Shown here in pieces: positions 8,370 to 15,977 of a stretch of 32,676 nucleotides of DNA. Where the stretch lies: the NCBI GenBank assembly GCA_022648685.1, contig JALCMW010000014.1, forward strand, positions 1 through 32,676, written 5' to 3'. The number at the start of each line of letters is the position of its first letter. The stretch's first letter is position 1. The notes under the pieces were generated by a model. It was not told where the DNA came from. It searched no databases and saw only the letters and a list, made by a program, of their open reading frames with translations. The DNA is from Bacteroidales bacterium. Its GTDB lineage: Bacteria > Bacteroidota > Bacteroidia > Bacteroidales > UBA932. Made by a program: the position numbers and the translations under genes.

Positions 8370-9835
8370 CTTGAATAATTTGGAGCTTCCTTCGTGATTG
8401 TAACATCATGAGGATGACTTTCCAGAAAACCGGCGTTCGTTATACGCACGAATTTCGCGTTTCTGAGAGCTTCAACATTCTTTGCACCGACATATCCCAT
8501 TCCGGCACGGATTCCTCCGACCAATTGATAAACGACTTCTGAAACAGTACCTTTGTAAGGAACTTGAGCGACAATGCCTTCCGGTACAAGTTTCTTGACA
8601 TCTTCCTCCATGTCCTGGAAATATCTGTCTTTCGATCCGTGTTCCATTGCTTCCAGGGAACCCATTCCACGATAAGCTTTGAATTTCCTTCCGTTAAGGA
8701 TAATGGTTTCCCCGGGGGATTCTTCCGTACCGGCAAACAATGAACCAGCCATTATTGTACTTGCACCGGCTGCGAGAGCCTTAGTTATATCTCCGGAATA
8801 TCTTATTCCGCCATCTGCAATTATCGGAATACCGGTCCCTTTCAACGCGTTTGAAGCCAGCATTATGGCAGTCAGTTGAGGCATGCCGACACCTGCAATT
8901 ATACGGGTAGTGCATATGGAACCGGGACCTATTCCGACCTTTACCGCACTAACTCCTGCATCCGCAAGAGCCTTGGCCCCTTCTCCGGTAGCAACATTTC
9001 CGGCGACTATCTGAATATCCTTGAATGAGTCACAGGCCTTTTTGATTACTTCCAAAACCGAAATGGAATGACCGTGTGCAGTGTCTATCACGACAGCATC
9101 TGCTCCGGCACTTGTCAGCATGTCAATCCTATCCAGGGTATCCGATTTCACACCTACAGCCGCAGCTACAAGCAACCTTCCTTTGTCATCCTTGGATGCA
9201 ATCGGATTGTCTTTTATTTTCATCAGGTCCTTGTATGTGATAAGACCTACCAAACGGCCGTCTGCATCTACTACCGGTAACTTTTCTACTTTGGTTTTAC
9301 GCAATATATCAGTAGCCGCTATCAGGCTTGTACCTTTTTTGGCCGTAATTAAATTTTCCGAAGTCATGACTTCGGAAACAAGCAAACTCATATCTTCCAA
9401 AAATCTCAGATCCCTGTTTGTTACGATTCCCAACAGAAAGTTATTGTTGTCCACAACAGGAATTCCGCCTATATGATGTTTTGACATCATATTCAAGGCA
9501 TCTCCAACGCTTGCATCAGGATTTATTGTCACAGGATCGTAAATCATACCGTTTTCCGACCTCTTGACCATACGCACCTGATCGCATTGCTGCTCGATAG
9601 TCATATTCTTGTGAATGACTCCGATACCGCCTGAACGCGCCATTGCAATGGCCAGTTCGGCTTCCGTCACCGTATCCATAGCTGAAGATACTATAGGAGT
9701 ATGGAGTGGAATATCCCTTGTAAACTTAGTGGAGACATCAACACCTCTGGGGAGCACTTCGGAACGTGCCGGTACCAGTAAAACATCATCGAAGGTCAAA
9801 CCTTCCTGAATTTCAGAAGTAACAAATTTTTGCAT
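8366..9835 (-). CDS. guaB: Inosine-5'-monophosphate dehydrogenase
   Basis: GuaB oxidises IMP to XMP with NAD+, the rate-limiting step of guanine nucleotide synthesis, in the cytoplasm. The protein is 489 residues from the ATG at 9835. It shows the N-terminal [12 protein letters not shown] motif, two CBS domains inserted at about 95-210, the catalytic loop GPGSICTTR with active-site Cys308, DGGIRYSGD, and the flap segment [11 protein letters not shown] longer reading frame opens at a TTG at 9856, but that codon lies inside the -7 promoter element, so the ATG at 9835 is chosen. It heads an operon with three envelope-biogenesis genes; the stop overlaps the next start by 4 bp. Confidence 0.97.
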   Translation of the reverse strand: MQKFVTSEIQEGLTFDDVLLVPARSEVLPRGVDVSTKFTRDIPLHTPIVSSAMDTVTEAELAIAMARSGGIGVIHKNMTIEQQCDQVRMVKRSENGMIYDPVTINPDASVGDALNMMSKHHIGGIPVVDNNNFLLGIVTNRDLRFLEDMSLLVSEVMTSENLITAKKGTSLIAATDILRKTKVEKLPVVDADGRLVGLITYKDLMKIKDNPIASKDDKGRLLVAAAVGVKSDTLDRIDMLTSAGADAVVIDTAHGHSISVLEVIKKACDSFKDIQIVAGNVATGEGAKALADAGVSAVKVGIGPGSICTTRIIAGVGMPQLTAIMLASNALKGTGIPIIADGGIRYSGDITKALAAGASTIMAGSLFAGTEESPGETIILNGRKFKAYRGMGSLEAMEHGSKDRYFQDMEEDVKKLVPEGIVAQVPYKGTVSEVVYQLVGGIRAGMGYVGAKNVEALRNAKFVRITNAGFLESHPHDVTITKEAPNYSR

Positions 9836-9853
9836 TGAGATTGTTTTAATTTG

Positions 9854-9861
9854 CAAATATA
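9854..9861 (-). promoter_or_regulatory. -7 promoter element (TATATTTG) of the guaB operon
   Basis: The minus strand reads TATATTTG, 18 bp before the guaB ATG at 9835, so the leader is only about 10-15 nt. The nearest upstream TTTG (9886-9889) is 24 bp away, longer than the usual 19-21, so the -33 half is uncertain. The element sits in the 37-bp gap after the upstream radical SAM gene. Confidence 0.7.
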
Positions 9862-9872
9862 AAATAAAAAAA

Positions 9873-10853
9873 TCATTGTTTCGAACAAAGTCTTCCCTGA
9901 AATGTATCTCTGGCCGTCATTTTGTCATCCAGCATATGGAGAATGCTGAAATTACGAATGGAGCCCCATTGCGGATGTGAAACAAAGCGGGGAGGCACTT
10001 CACCTGCTACCCTTTCAATATATAAACCGGGCCGGAGCCTTTCTATCATATCGACGATGAAATCCACATATTCATCCAATTCCATACGAACGAATCTTTC
10101 TGGATATTTCTTATATTCCATTTCCATCCGTGTCCCTTTTATGAATTGAAGCTGATGGAATTTGACGGAAGTAAGGGGAAGAGAATTTATAACGGCACAT
10201 TCTTCAATCATCATATCACGTGTCTCTCCAGGAAGCCCCAGTATAAAATGAGCACCTACGTCTATTCCCCTGCCGGATGTCATTTCAACAGCTCTTCTCG
10301 CCGTTTCGAAATCATGGCACCGGTTTATCCTTTCCAAAGTCTTGTCATAACAGGATTCGATCCCGTACTCGATTATCACCACGGGTTTCTTGAAACCCGG
10401 CCTTTCCCAGTCTTTGAGTACCAGACCTTCAGCCAAGGCCTGGAGATAATCAAGTTTCTCCCCATCAATACAGTCCGGACGGGTTCCTATGGCTATTCCT
10501 ACAATCGAAGGATGCCGCAGGGCCTCTTCATATCTGCTTCTAAGAACCGGCAAGGGAGCATATGTATTGGAAAACGGCTGGAAATAAGCCAGATAATGCT
10601 TCGCGTTGCGATATCTCACCCTGTGAAACGCTATCCCTTCTTCAATTTGCATTGACAGGGACTTGTCGGGAGTACTGTATCCGGGATGGAATGCGGAGTT
10701 GTCGCAATATGCACAGCCACCTGTTCCGATAGTCCCGTCGCGGTTGGGACAGCAGAAACCTGCGTCAATGACAAGTTTTTGAAGCCGTTCCCCGTACCTT
10801 GCCTTGAAATAGCCCGCAAAGGTCTTATATCTCTTTTCAGTCCCTGATACCAT
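9873..10853 (-). CDS. Radical SAM protein, YhcC/TIGR01212 family
   Basis: This is a 326-residue cytoplasmic radical SAM enzyme. The SAM-cluster cysteines are in the pattern typical of TIGR01212: CPNRDGTIGTGGCAYC, with C35, C47 and C50, wider spacing than the classic CxxxCxxC. Further features are YFQPFSNTYAP (around 90), the IGTRPDC segment (around 120), and HFILGLPGETRDMM (around 200), which resemble the Elp3/MiaB-like fold. The reaction is not established for most members; relatives have been linked to tRNA or other RNA modification, but I make no specific claim. It lies upstream of the guaB operon in the same direction, though guaB has its own promoter. Confidence 0.9.
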   Translation of the reverse strand: MVSGTEKRYKTFAGYFKARYGERLQKLVIDAGFCCPNRDGTIGTGGCAYCDNSAFHPGYSTPDKSLSMQIEEGIAFHRVRYRNAKHYLAYFQPFSNTYAPLPVLRSRYEEALRHPSIVGIAIGTRPDCIDGEKLDYLQALAEGLVLKDWERPGFKKPVVIIEYGIESCYDKTLERINRCHDFETARRAVEMTSGRGIDVGAHFILGLPGETRDMMIEECAVINSLPLTSVKFHQLQFIKGTRMEMEYKKYPERFVRMELDEYVDFIVDMIERLRPGLYIERVAGEVPPRFVSHPQWGSIRNFSILHMLDDKMTARDTFQGRLCSKQ

Positions 10854-10869
10854 ATTATTATTTACGAAA

Positions 10870-10903
10870 GACTCTCCTGAGTCCTAAAAGGTCCAGGAGA
10901 GTC
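10870..10903 (-). terminator. Hairpin between the H1-like-tail gene and the radical SAM gene
   Basis: A perfect 10-bp inverted repeat (GACTCTCCTG at 10870-10879 and CAGGAGAGTC at 10894-10903) with a 14-nt loop, inside which CCT/AGG could pair further, lies 19 bp after the stop of the small Lys-rich-protein gene. No strong U-tract follows on the minus strand, so it may be an attenuating or RNA-stabilising hairpin rather than a full terminator. Confidence 0.5.
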
Positions 10904-10922
10904 CTATCTGATTTCCTAAAAA

Positions 10923-11390
10923 TTACTGTTCTTCGGCGGCAGCTTTTTCAGCTTTCTTTGCAGCCGGTTTTTTCACCGCAGGCTTTTTGGCCGCAGGTTT
11001 GGCTGTTTTTGTGGCGGATCCAGCCTTTTTCTTGGCAGCGGTTTCCTTGACGGAAGCTTTCTTTACGGCTTTATCTGCACCGGCATCATTGCCTTGTCCT
11101 TCTTCCGGAACTTTTACTACGGATTCTTTTATCAAAGCGCTAAGCTTTTCATACAAGGCGTCCGTTTTCTCAAGCAATTCTTTTCTCAGGGAAGCATAAA
11201 AAACGGCTTTTTTGTCGTCAGGATGATTGACTTTATCCCTCAGGTCGTTATAAAGTTTTACAGCTTCGTCGATAAGTTCCGAAATACCGTCTTCTTCATT
11301 TTCGGAAGACAACGACTGGAAAAGCGAACAATCATCTATGAAAGCTCCTATGACATATTCTATGTCTTTTTTCGTATTCCTAAGATTCAT
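10923..11390 (-). CDS. Small protein with histone-H1-like Lys/Ala/Pro-rich tail
   Basis: This is a 155-residue protein of unknown function in two parts. Residues 1-about 92 are acidic and helical (MNLRNTKKDIEYVIGAFIDD, then ELIDEAVKLYNDLRDKVN), resembling an uncharacterised conserved Bacteroidales protein. Residues about 105-150 are a low-complexity basic tail with repeated AAKK, KPAAKK and KPAVKK units, like histone H1 and bacterial H1-like proteins, ending in an acidic AEEQ. There is no signal peptide or membrane segment, so it is probably cytoplasmic and may bind nucleic acid or ribosomes through the tail; this is inference. A TACCTTTG element precedes it and an inverted repeat follows, so it may be a single-gene unit. 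Confidence 0.85.
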   Translation of the reverse strand: MNLRNTKKDIEYVIGAFIDDCSLFQSLSSENEEDGISELIDEAVKLYNDLRDKVNHPDDKKAVFYASLRKELLEKTDALYEKLSALIKESVVKVPEEGQGNDAGADKAVKKASVKETAAKKKAGSATKTAKPAAKKPAVKKPAAKKAEKAAAEEQ

Positions 11391-11439
11391 GATAATATAT
11401 AATTATAAAATATAATCGCTGAAAACTCAAGCGACGCGG

Positions 11440-11447
11440 CAAAGGTA
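11440..11447 (-). promoter_or_regulatory. -7 promoter element (TACCTTTG) for the H1-like-tail gene
   Basis: The minus strand reads TACCTTTG in the 67-bp gap after the NlpC/P60 gene, 49 bp before the start codon at 11390. No clear -33 TTTG was seen. Confidence 0.55.
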
Positions 11448-11457
11448 ATAAAAAAAA

Positions 11458-12522
11458 CTATTGTTTGAAATATACGGGACTTTTAAGAATGGACACGATG
11501 CCTTTTCCCTTGTCTTCCTGATTAAGGACCCGCCTGGCTTTTATGAATACACGGCTGAAATCCTTGTCTCCCGGAATAAGGGAACTGATCCTGACTACTT
11601 CCGAAGAATGTATGTATTTGCCGTTACCCAGATAGATTGCTACATGGGTTACCTTTTCTTTCGTATCCAGCGTCCCTTTCTTGCCGAAAAAGAGAAGATC
11701 GCCCGGTTCAAGGTAACTTATCCTCTTCAACATCTCCTTCCTGAAAGCCGGAGACTTTTCGGAAACGCTATAATCCGGATGAAAATCGATTGCATCACCT
11801 GTTCTTGCCTGCTGGGATGCATTGCGGGGAAGAAGAAGCCCGTTCATAAACCATACGCTCCTGACGAAACCGCTGCAATCGGCACATTTGATTGAAGTAC
11901 CTCCCCACATATAGGGGACGCCCAGAAATAACCGTGCGGTTAAGTATATGGTCCGGAAAGAACAATCTTTAATTTTCCTTTCAGCCCAGCCGCGGAATTC
12001 TTCAAGGTCATCCGCCGGAACGAACCCTGCCCTGCCGGAAGGCAGAAGCACTCCGTAGAAAAGCCCTTGGCCGTTAAACTTCCTTTTTCTGACAACTCTG
12101 GCAGAAGAAACCGTTTTTTTCGCATAGCGGATTCTAAGGATATCGCCCATTACAAGATCGGAAAGCCTTTCGGATCCCAGATCCGGCTTCGAATAAACAT
12201 GGGAATATTCTGCAGTGCAAATATACTTGGGAGCGGCGATATAAGAAGTTATCTTGTTTTCAGGCATTTCCACAAGTCCCATTTCGTTTACCCATCCCTT
12301 ATAAGGCTCAGGAGTGATTATACTTCTCCAATAGCTGTGTTCGCCTGTGACTTCCACTACGGTGCCCATAAGAGCCTGATCACCCAATTCAGCTTCATAA
12401 GCAGGATTCTCACGGATGAAATTCACGGAAAATTCAACGACCGCATATCTCCTGGCCTGCGGATACGCGACCGCAGAGGCAAGCAGAAAGCAAAAAGTGA
12501 TGATTGAAATCTTCTTTAACAT
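11458..12522 (-). CDS. NlpC/P60 (C40) peptidoglycan endopeptidase with SH3-like domains
   Basis: This is a 354-residue exported cell-wall hydrolase, expected to cut gamma-D-Glu-diamino-acid bonds in peptidoglycan stem peptides. A signal peptide (MLKKISIITFCFLLASAVAYPQA) is followed by two bacterial SH3-like modules (about 26-90 and 98-175). The NlpC/P60 domain runs from about 188. The catalytic triad is visible: Cys216 in KCADCSGFVR, His293 in KVTHVAIYLGNG and His305 in KYIHSSE. The domain order (SH3b-SH3b-NlpC/P60) matches well-studied Bacteroides C40 enzymes such as YkfC relatives. Eleven bases separate it from dacB upstream, so both wall enzymes are probably cotranscribed. Confidence 0.93.
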   Translation of the reverse strand: MLKKISIITFCFLLASAVAYPQARRYAVVEFSVNFIRENPAYEAELGDQALMGTVVEVTGEHSYWRSIITPEPYKGWVNEMGLVEMPENKITSYIAAPKYICTAEYSHVYSKPDLGSERLSDLVMGDILRIRYAKKTVSSARVVRKRKFNGQGLFYGVLLPSGRAGFVPADDLEEFRGWAERKIKDCSFRTIYLTARLFLGVPYMWGGTSIKCADCSGFVRSVWFMNGLLLPRNASQQARTGDAIDFHPDYSVSEKSPAFRKEMLKRISYLEPGDLLFFGKKGTLDTKEKVTHVAIYLGNGKYIHSSEVVRISSLIPGDKDFSRVFIKARRVLNQEDKGKGIVSILKSPVYFKQ

Positions 12523-12533
12523 AACAATGATTA

Positions 12534-14060
12534 TTATTGAACCAATTTTTCCAGTATACCATCGATGACCGACGCAACAGCGCTATAAGAAGACACACAA
12601 TTATTCGTCATGATGGAAAAAATCACAAGATTATCTTCGTCACCGTCTTCCGGAATGATATATCCGCTATAACATAAAACTCCGTCCATCGAACCGCTTT
12701 TCATATGGATCCGTTTCCTGACGGATTCGGGCCTGCCCGGAAGACGCCTGGACAATGTCCCAGAACCGGGCTGCGGAAGCGAATGAAGATAGCAATCGAA
12801 GAAATCGGTTTCCGCCATCGCTCCAAGGAAACGGCAGAAAAAATCCGGAGATACATAATCATGACGTGACAAACCGCTTCCGTCCACAAGTCTCACCCCT
12901 CGGGAAATATCTATTCCCATACTTTCAAGTACATTATTCTCGGCGACTATGCAGGAATCATATACGGAAGACCCGGTCATGTTCTTGCCTAAGGTCCTGA
13001 GCAGCGTTTCGGCATAAAAATTATCGCTTTTATAATTCGTGGATTTTATGATGTCTTCCAGAGGGGCGGAATAAGTCTCACCCAGAATATTTATACGGCA
13101 ATTGTCATAAGAATGGTTGGAACCGGACAGATTAACTCTCAAGACAGCATCCAAGGCATTGCCGGCATCGATATCGGCGGGATCCCCGGTAACGTACAGT
13201 CCTTTCGAAACCAGATAATCGGAAAAAGCCGACGCACATGTAAAAGCGCCGAACTTGTTGCTGAAATTTTCAACCGAAGGTTTTTCGTCTACGGCATATC
13301 CGCCCCTTATTTCGGCCACAGGGCACATATCCGTGTTTACCAGAACGAGCCCATCCCCCTTTCCAGCCTCAGTGGTAACGGCGTTGTTCCTGAAATCGAT
13401 CACTCTGTTATCCGGATACAGTGGGGATATTTTAACGGGATCGCCGGGCAGATCGCCGGGAGCGACACTGAACTGCTGCACATTTTCAAAGAAGCAAAGG
13501 CCGTTCCCTCCTGTACCGTAATCTGTACCCAGATCATCATATGCCCAGGAACCGTTTTCGATAGGGCCGTCGAAATACCGGCCGTCTCCTATTATGCGTC
13601 CTTTTATTTTCCTGATTCCTGCACCGGATATGAAAGATTCCCATTCGGAAAAAAGGGAATCTGCCGGGACGGCAATGGAATCAGATGAAGCAATCGTAGG
13701 ATCCCCTCCGCCTATGATGTAAATGTCGCCATACAAAGTCCCGTTCTTAATCCTGCCCGAATAGCCTATTTCCGTCTTGAATCTGAAATCCGGACCCAGA
13801 GCGCAAAGAGCGGTTCCTGTTGTTATGAGTTTGGTGTTGGAAGCCGGAAGCATTTTTGCGGAACTGTTGTATACGGCCAAAGTATCCCCCGCCGAATTTA
13901 CTGCAAGTACGGAAAACAATGAAGATCGCAACGGTTCCGATCCGGCGACAGAATCGATATAATTCCGTACGGAGGATTGCATAGGCTGCGCATATACGGA
14001 AGCACATCCGAACATGGCGGAAACCATAACCATGGCCAGACTTATCGGGGACTTTCTCAT
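12534..14060 (-). CDS. dacB: D-alanyl-D-alanine carboxypeptidase/endopeptidase (PBP4, family S13)
   Basis: This is a class C penicillin-binding protein of the periplasm that trims and cuts peptidoglycan cross-links. From the ATG at 14060 it is 508 residues. A signal peptide (cleavage probably after VYA, residue 24) is followed by the active-site motifs SxxK (S74-N-T-K77 in PASNTK), SxN (S345-D-N347 in YKSDNFYAE) and KSG (454-456, replacing the usual KTG). The large insert between the first two motifs is characteristic of PBP4. The reading frame extends 15 codons further upstream, but that part contains the -7 element TATATTTG and would spoil the signal peptide, so the internal ATG is preferred. 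Confidence 0.94.
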   Translation of the reverse strand: MRKSPISLAMVMVSAMFGCASVYAQPMQSSVRNYIDSVAGSEPLRSSLFSVLAVNSAGDTLAVYNSSAKMLPASNTKLITTGTALCALGPDFRFKTEIGYSGRIKNGTLYGDIYIIGGGDPTIASSDSIAVPADSLFSEWESFISGAGIRKIKGRIIGDGRYFDGPIENGSWAYDDLGTDYGTGGNGLCFFENVQQFSVAPGDLPGDPVKISPLYPDNRVIDFRNNAVTTEAGKGDGLVLVNTDMCPVAEIRGGYAVDEKPSVENFSNKFGAFTCASAFSDYLVSKGLYVTGDPADIDAGNALDAVLRVNLSGSNHSYDNCRINILGETYSAPLEDIIKSTNYKSDNFYAETLLRTLGKNMTGSSVYDSCIVAENNVLESMGIDISRGVRLVDGSGLSRHDYVSPDFFCRFLGAMAETDFFDCYLHSLPQPGSGTLSRRLPGRPESVRKRIHMKSGSMDGVLCYSGYIIPEDGDEDNLVIFSIMTNNCVSSYSAVASVIDGILEKLVQ

Positions 14061-14078
14061 AATATCATTTTTCAATTT

Positions 14079-14086
14079 CAAATATA
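14079..14086 (-). promoter_or_regulatory. -7 promoter element (TATATTTG) for dacB
   Basis: The minus strand reads TATATTTG with 18 bp between it and the dacB ATG at 14060, the same spacing as at guaB. It supports the shorter dacB start. No well-placed -33 box was found. Confidence 0.65.
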
Positions 14087-14131
14087 ACATCAAAAAATCA
14101 AACATCCGGTCATTTTAACATTTAAAATAAG

Positions 14132-14139
14132 TAAATTTG
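14132..14139 (+). promoter_or_regulatory. -7 promoter element (TAAATTTG) for galE
   Basis: TAAATTTG lies 29 bp before the galE ATG in the divergent dacB/galE region (14061-14168). Only the -7 half is clear. Confidence 0.6.
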
Positions 14140-14168
14140 TCTTGATAATATTATGTAAATAAATTGTT

Positions 14169-15242
14169 ATGAACAAAAGAATATTGGTTTCGGGAGGCGC
14201 CGGATTCATCGGCAGCCATGTTGCTACAGAACTTATACAAGCAGGATACGATGTGGTGGTAGCGGACAATATGTCCAACTGCGACATGACTTGTTTCCAG
14301 GGAGTGCAGAAAATAACGGGAAGGGAAGACATACCTTTCGTGAAAATAGATTTTTGCGACGGGGATTCCGTAAACAAGCTGTTTTCCGATTTCCAGATTG
14401 ATGCCGTGATACATTTCGCTGCATTCAAAGCCGTAGGGGAATCTGTTATGGAGCCCGTAAAATATTACAAGAACAATCTTTGCTCTTTTCTCAATGTGCT
14501 TGATGCTGCAAAGACCCATGGAGGTTGCAATGTACTTTTCTCCTCTTCGGCTACGGTATACGGAGATCCTGACAAACTTCCGGTTACGGAAGAATCCCCC
14601 AGGCAGAGCGCCGCATCGCCATACGGAAACACGAAACAGATATGCGAAGACATACTTGAAGACACGGTTAAGGCGACAAGGCGGTTCGGAAAATCCGTAT
14701 GTCCGGGCATTTCCAACAACGGGCCCATAAAGGGAATTGCACTCAGATATTTCAACCCGATAGGAGCCCATCCTTCGGCATTGATAGGGGAACTGCCGAG
14801 AGGAGTCCCAAATAATCTTGTCCCTTTCATCACACAGACCGCAATAGGCAAACGCGAATGCCTCAGCATTTTCGGCGACGATTATCCGACACCGGATGGA
14901 ACCTGCCAGAGAGACTATATCGACATAAACGACCTGGCAAAAGCTCACGTGGCAGCTGTAGCACGCATGCTTGAAGAAAAGATGAAGGAAGATTACGAAA
15001 TATTCAATATAGGCACAGGCAGACCTCTTTCCGTACTCGAACTCGTAAAGACTTTCGAGAAAGTCAATAATCTGAAACTGAATTACAAATTCGCGCCCAG
15101 ACGCGAAGGAGACATCCCTGCGATATGGGCGGATCCAACCCTTGCAAACAAGGAACTCGGTTGGAAAGCCGGCAGAAGCATTGAAGAGACATTGGAATCG
15201 GCATGGGCGTGGGAAAGGCATCTTGCTGAAATCAACAAATAA
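14169..15242 (+). CDS. galE: UDP-glucose 4-epimerase
   Basis: GalE interconverts UDP-glucose and UDP-galactose, feeding galactose catabolism and surface polysaccharide synthesis. It is a 357-residue extended SDR protein: the NAD-binding GGAGFIGSH motif at residues 9-17, FSSSATVYG with catalytic Ser127, and the YxxxK pair Tyr152/Lys156 in PYGNTK. RYFNPIGAHPS (around 188-198) is the typical substrate-binding stretch, and the C-terminal DPTLANKELGWKA is also family-typical. The peptide deformylase-like gene begins 8 bp downstream, so they are probably cotranscribed. Activity on N-acetylated sugars is possible and cannot be excluded. Confidence 0.96.
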   Translation: MNKRILVSGGAGFIGSHVATELIQAGYDVVVADNMSNCDMTCFQGVQKITGREDIPFVKIDFCDGDSVNKLFSDFQIDAVIHFAAFKAVGESVMEPVKYYKNNLCSFLNVLDAAKTHGGCNVLFSSSATVYGDPDKLPVTEESPRQSAASPYGNTKQICEDILEDTVKATRRFGKSVCPGISNNGPIKGIALRYFNPIGAHPSALIGELPRGVPNNLVPFITQTAIGKRECLSIFGDDYPTPDGTCQRDYIDINDLAKAHVAAVARMLEEKMKEDYEIFNIGTGRPLSVLELVKTFEKVNNLKLNYKFAPRREGDIPAIWADPTLANKELGWKAGRSIEETLESAWAWERHLAEINK

Positions 15243-15250
15243 GAATCACG

Positions 15251-15964
15251 ATGAACGAAAAAAGAAGCGGTCTTGTCTCCACACTGATAATGCTTGTAAT
15301 AGCAATATCCACATTCTGTCTCATTCTGGTTACTGAAAGATCTGATAAAGGCAAGGTTTGCAAAAATGATTTTTCAAAAGAGGAAACGGCATTTATTACC
15401 GGGTCGGATTCAGTAATGTATGTATATGATGCTTCCGATTCTGCGGATCTCAAGATTCTGAGGACTCCAAGTACGGAACTGTCGGACGCCGCTATCAAAT
15501 CGGAGACATTCAAGATATTGGCTGAAAAGATGCTGGCTACTGTAAATGCACCGGAACAGGGAGGCGTAGGGATTGCAGCTCCGCAAATCGGAATCAACAG
15601 ACGGGTAATAGCTGTCATGAGATATGACAAACCAGGCAACCCTTTCGAAATCTACGCCGATGCCAGAATCGACACTTTGTACGGAGGTATCACCAAAGGT
15701 CCGGAAGGCTGTTTATCCGTTCCAGGAATGAAAGGGATAGTCCCCCGTTACGCAACGGCGGTAGTTTCATACAAAGATGCATTATCGCTCAAAACGGTAC
15801 GGGATACGGTAACCGGATACACCGCGATAATTTTCCAGCATGAATGCGATCATCTTGAAGGTATACTGTACACCGACAAAGCGGATACGGTATACGAAGA
15901 TGAAGCATGGAAAGCGGAAAGAGCAGTATATGCCGCGGAAGGGAAATACAAAAAGCGGAAATAG
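15251..15964 (+). CDS. def: Peptide deformylase with N-terminal membrane anchor
   Basis: This is a 237-residue protein whose C-terminal two thirds is a complete peptide deformylase, the metalloenzyme that removes formyl from N-formyl-Met. All three motifs are present: GVGIAAPQ (105-112), EGCLS (152-156, metal ligand Cys154) and QHECDH (196-201, ligands His197 and His201, catalytic Glu198). Unlike ordinary cytosolic enzymes it begins with a basic stretch and a hydrophobic segment (about 8-27), then about 35 polar residues before the fold starts at DLKILRTPS (66). No valid lipobox precedes the Cys at 23, so a signal anchor is most likely, placing the catalytic domain in the periplasm. Stop codons of this and the next convergent gene lie 13 bp apart in a weak AT-rich hairpin (15958-15978). 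Confidence 0.9.
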   Translation: MNEKRSGLVSTLIMLVIAISTFCLILVTERSDKGKVCKNDFSKEETAFITGSDSVMYVYDASDSADLKILRTPSTELSDAAIKSETFKILAEKMLATVNAPEQGGVGIAAPQIGINRRVIAVMRYDKPGNPFEIYADARIDTLYGGITKGPEGCLSVPGMKGIVPRYATAVVSYKDALSLKTVRDTVTGYTAIIFQHECDHLEGILYTDKADTVYEDEAWKAERAVYAAEGKYKKRK

Positions 15965-15977
15965 ATAGTTTCTATTT

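Noticed and set aside
9836..9856. TTG start extending guaB by seven codons
   Set aside because: The TTG is part of the TATATTTG promoter element, upstream of any transcript start from it; the ATG at 9835 is the better start.
14151..15221. 356-codon minus-strand open frame antisense to galE
   Set aside because: It mirrors almost the whole of galE, whose motifs are all intact; the antisense product shows no domain, and its codon pattern is a shadow of the galE frame.
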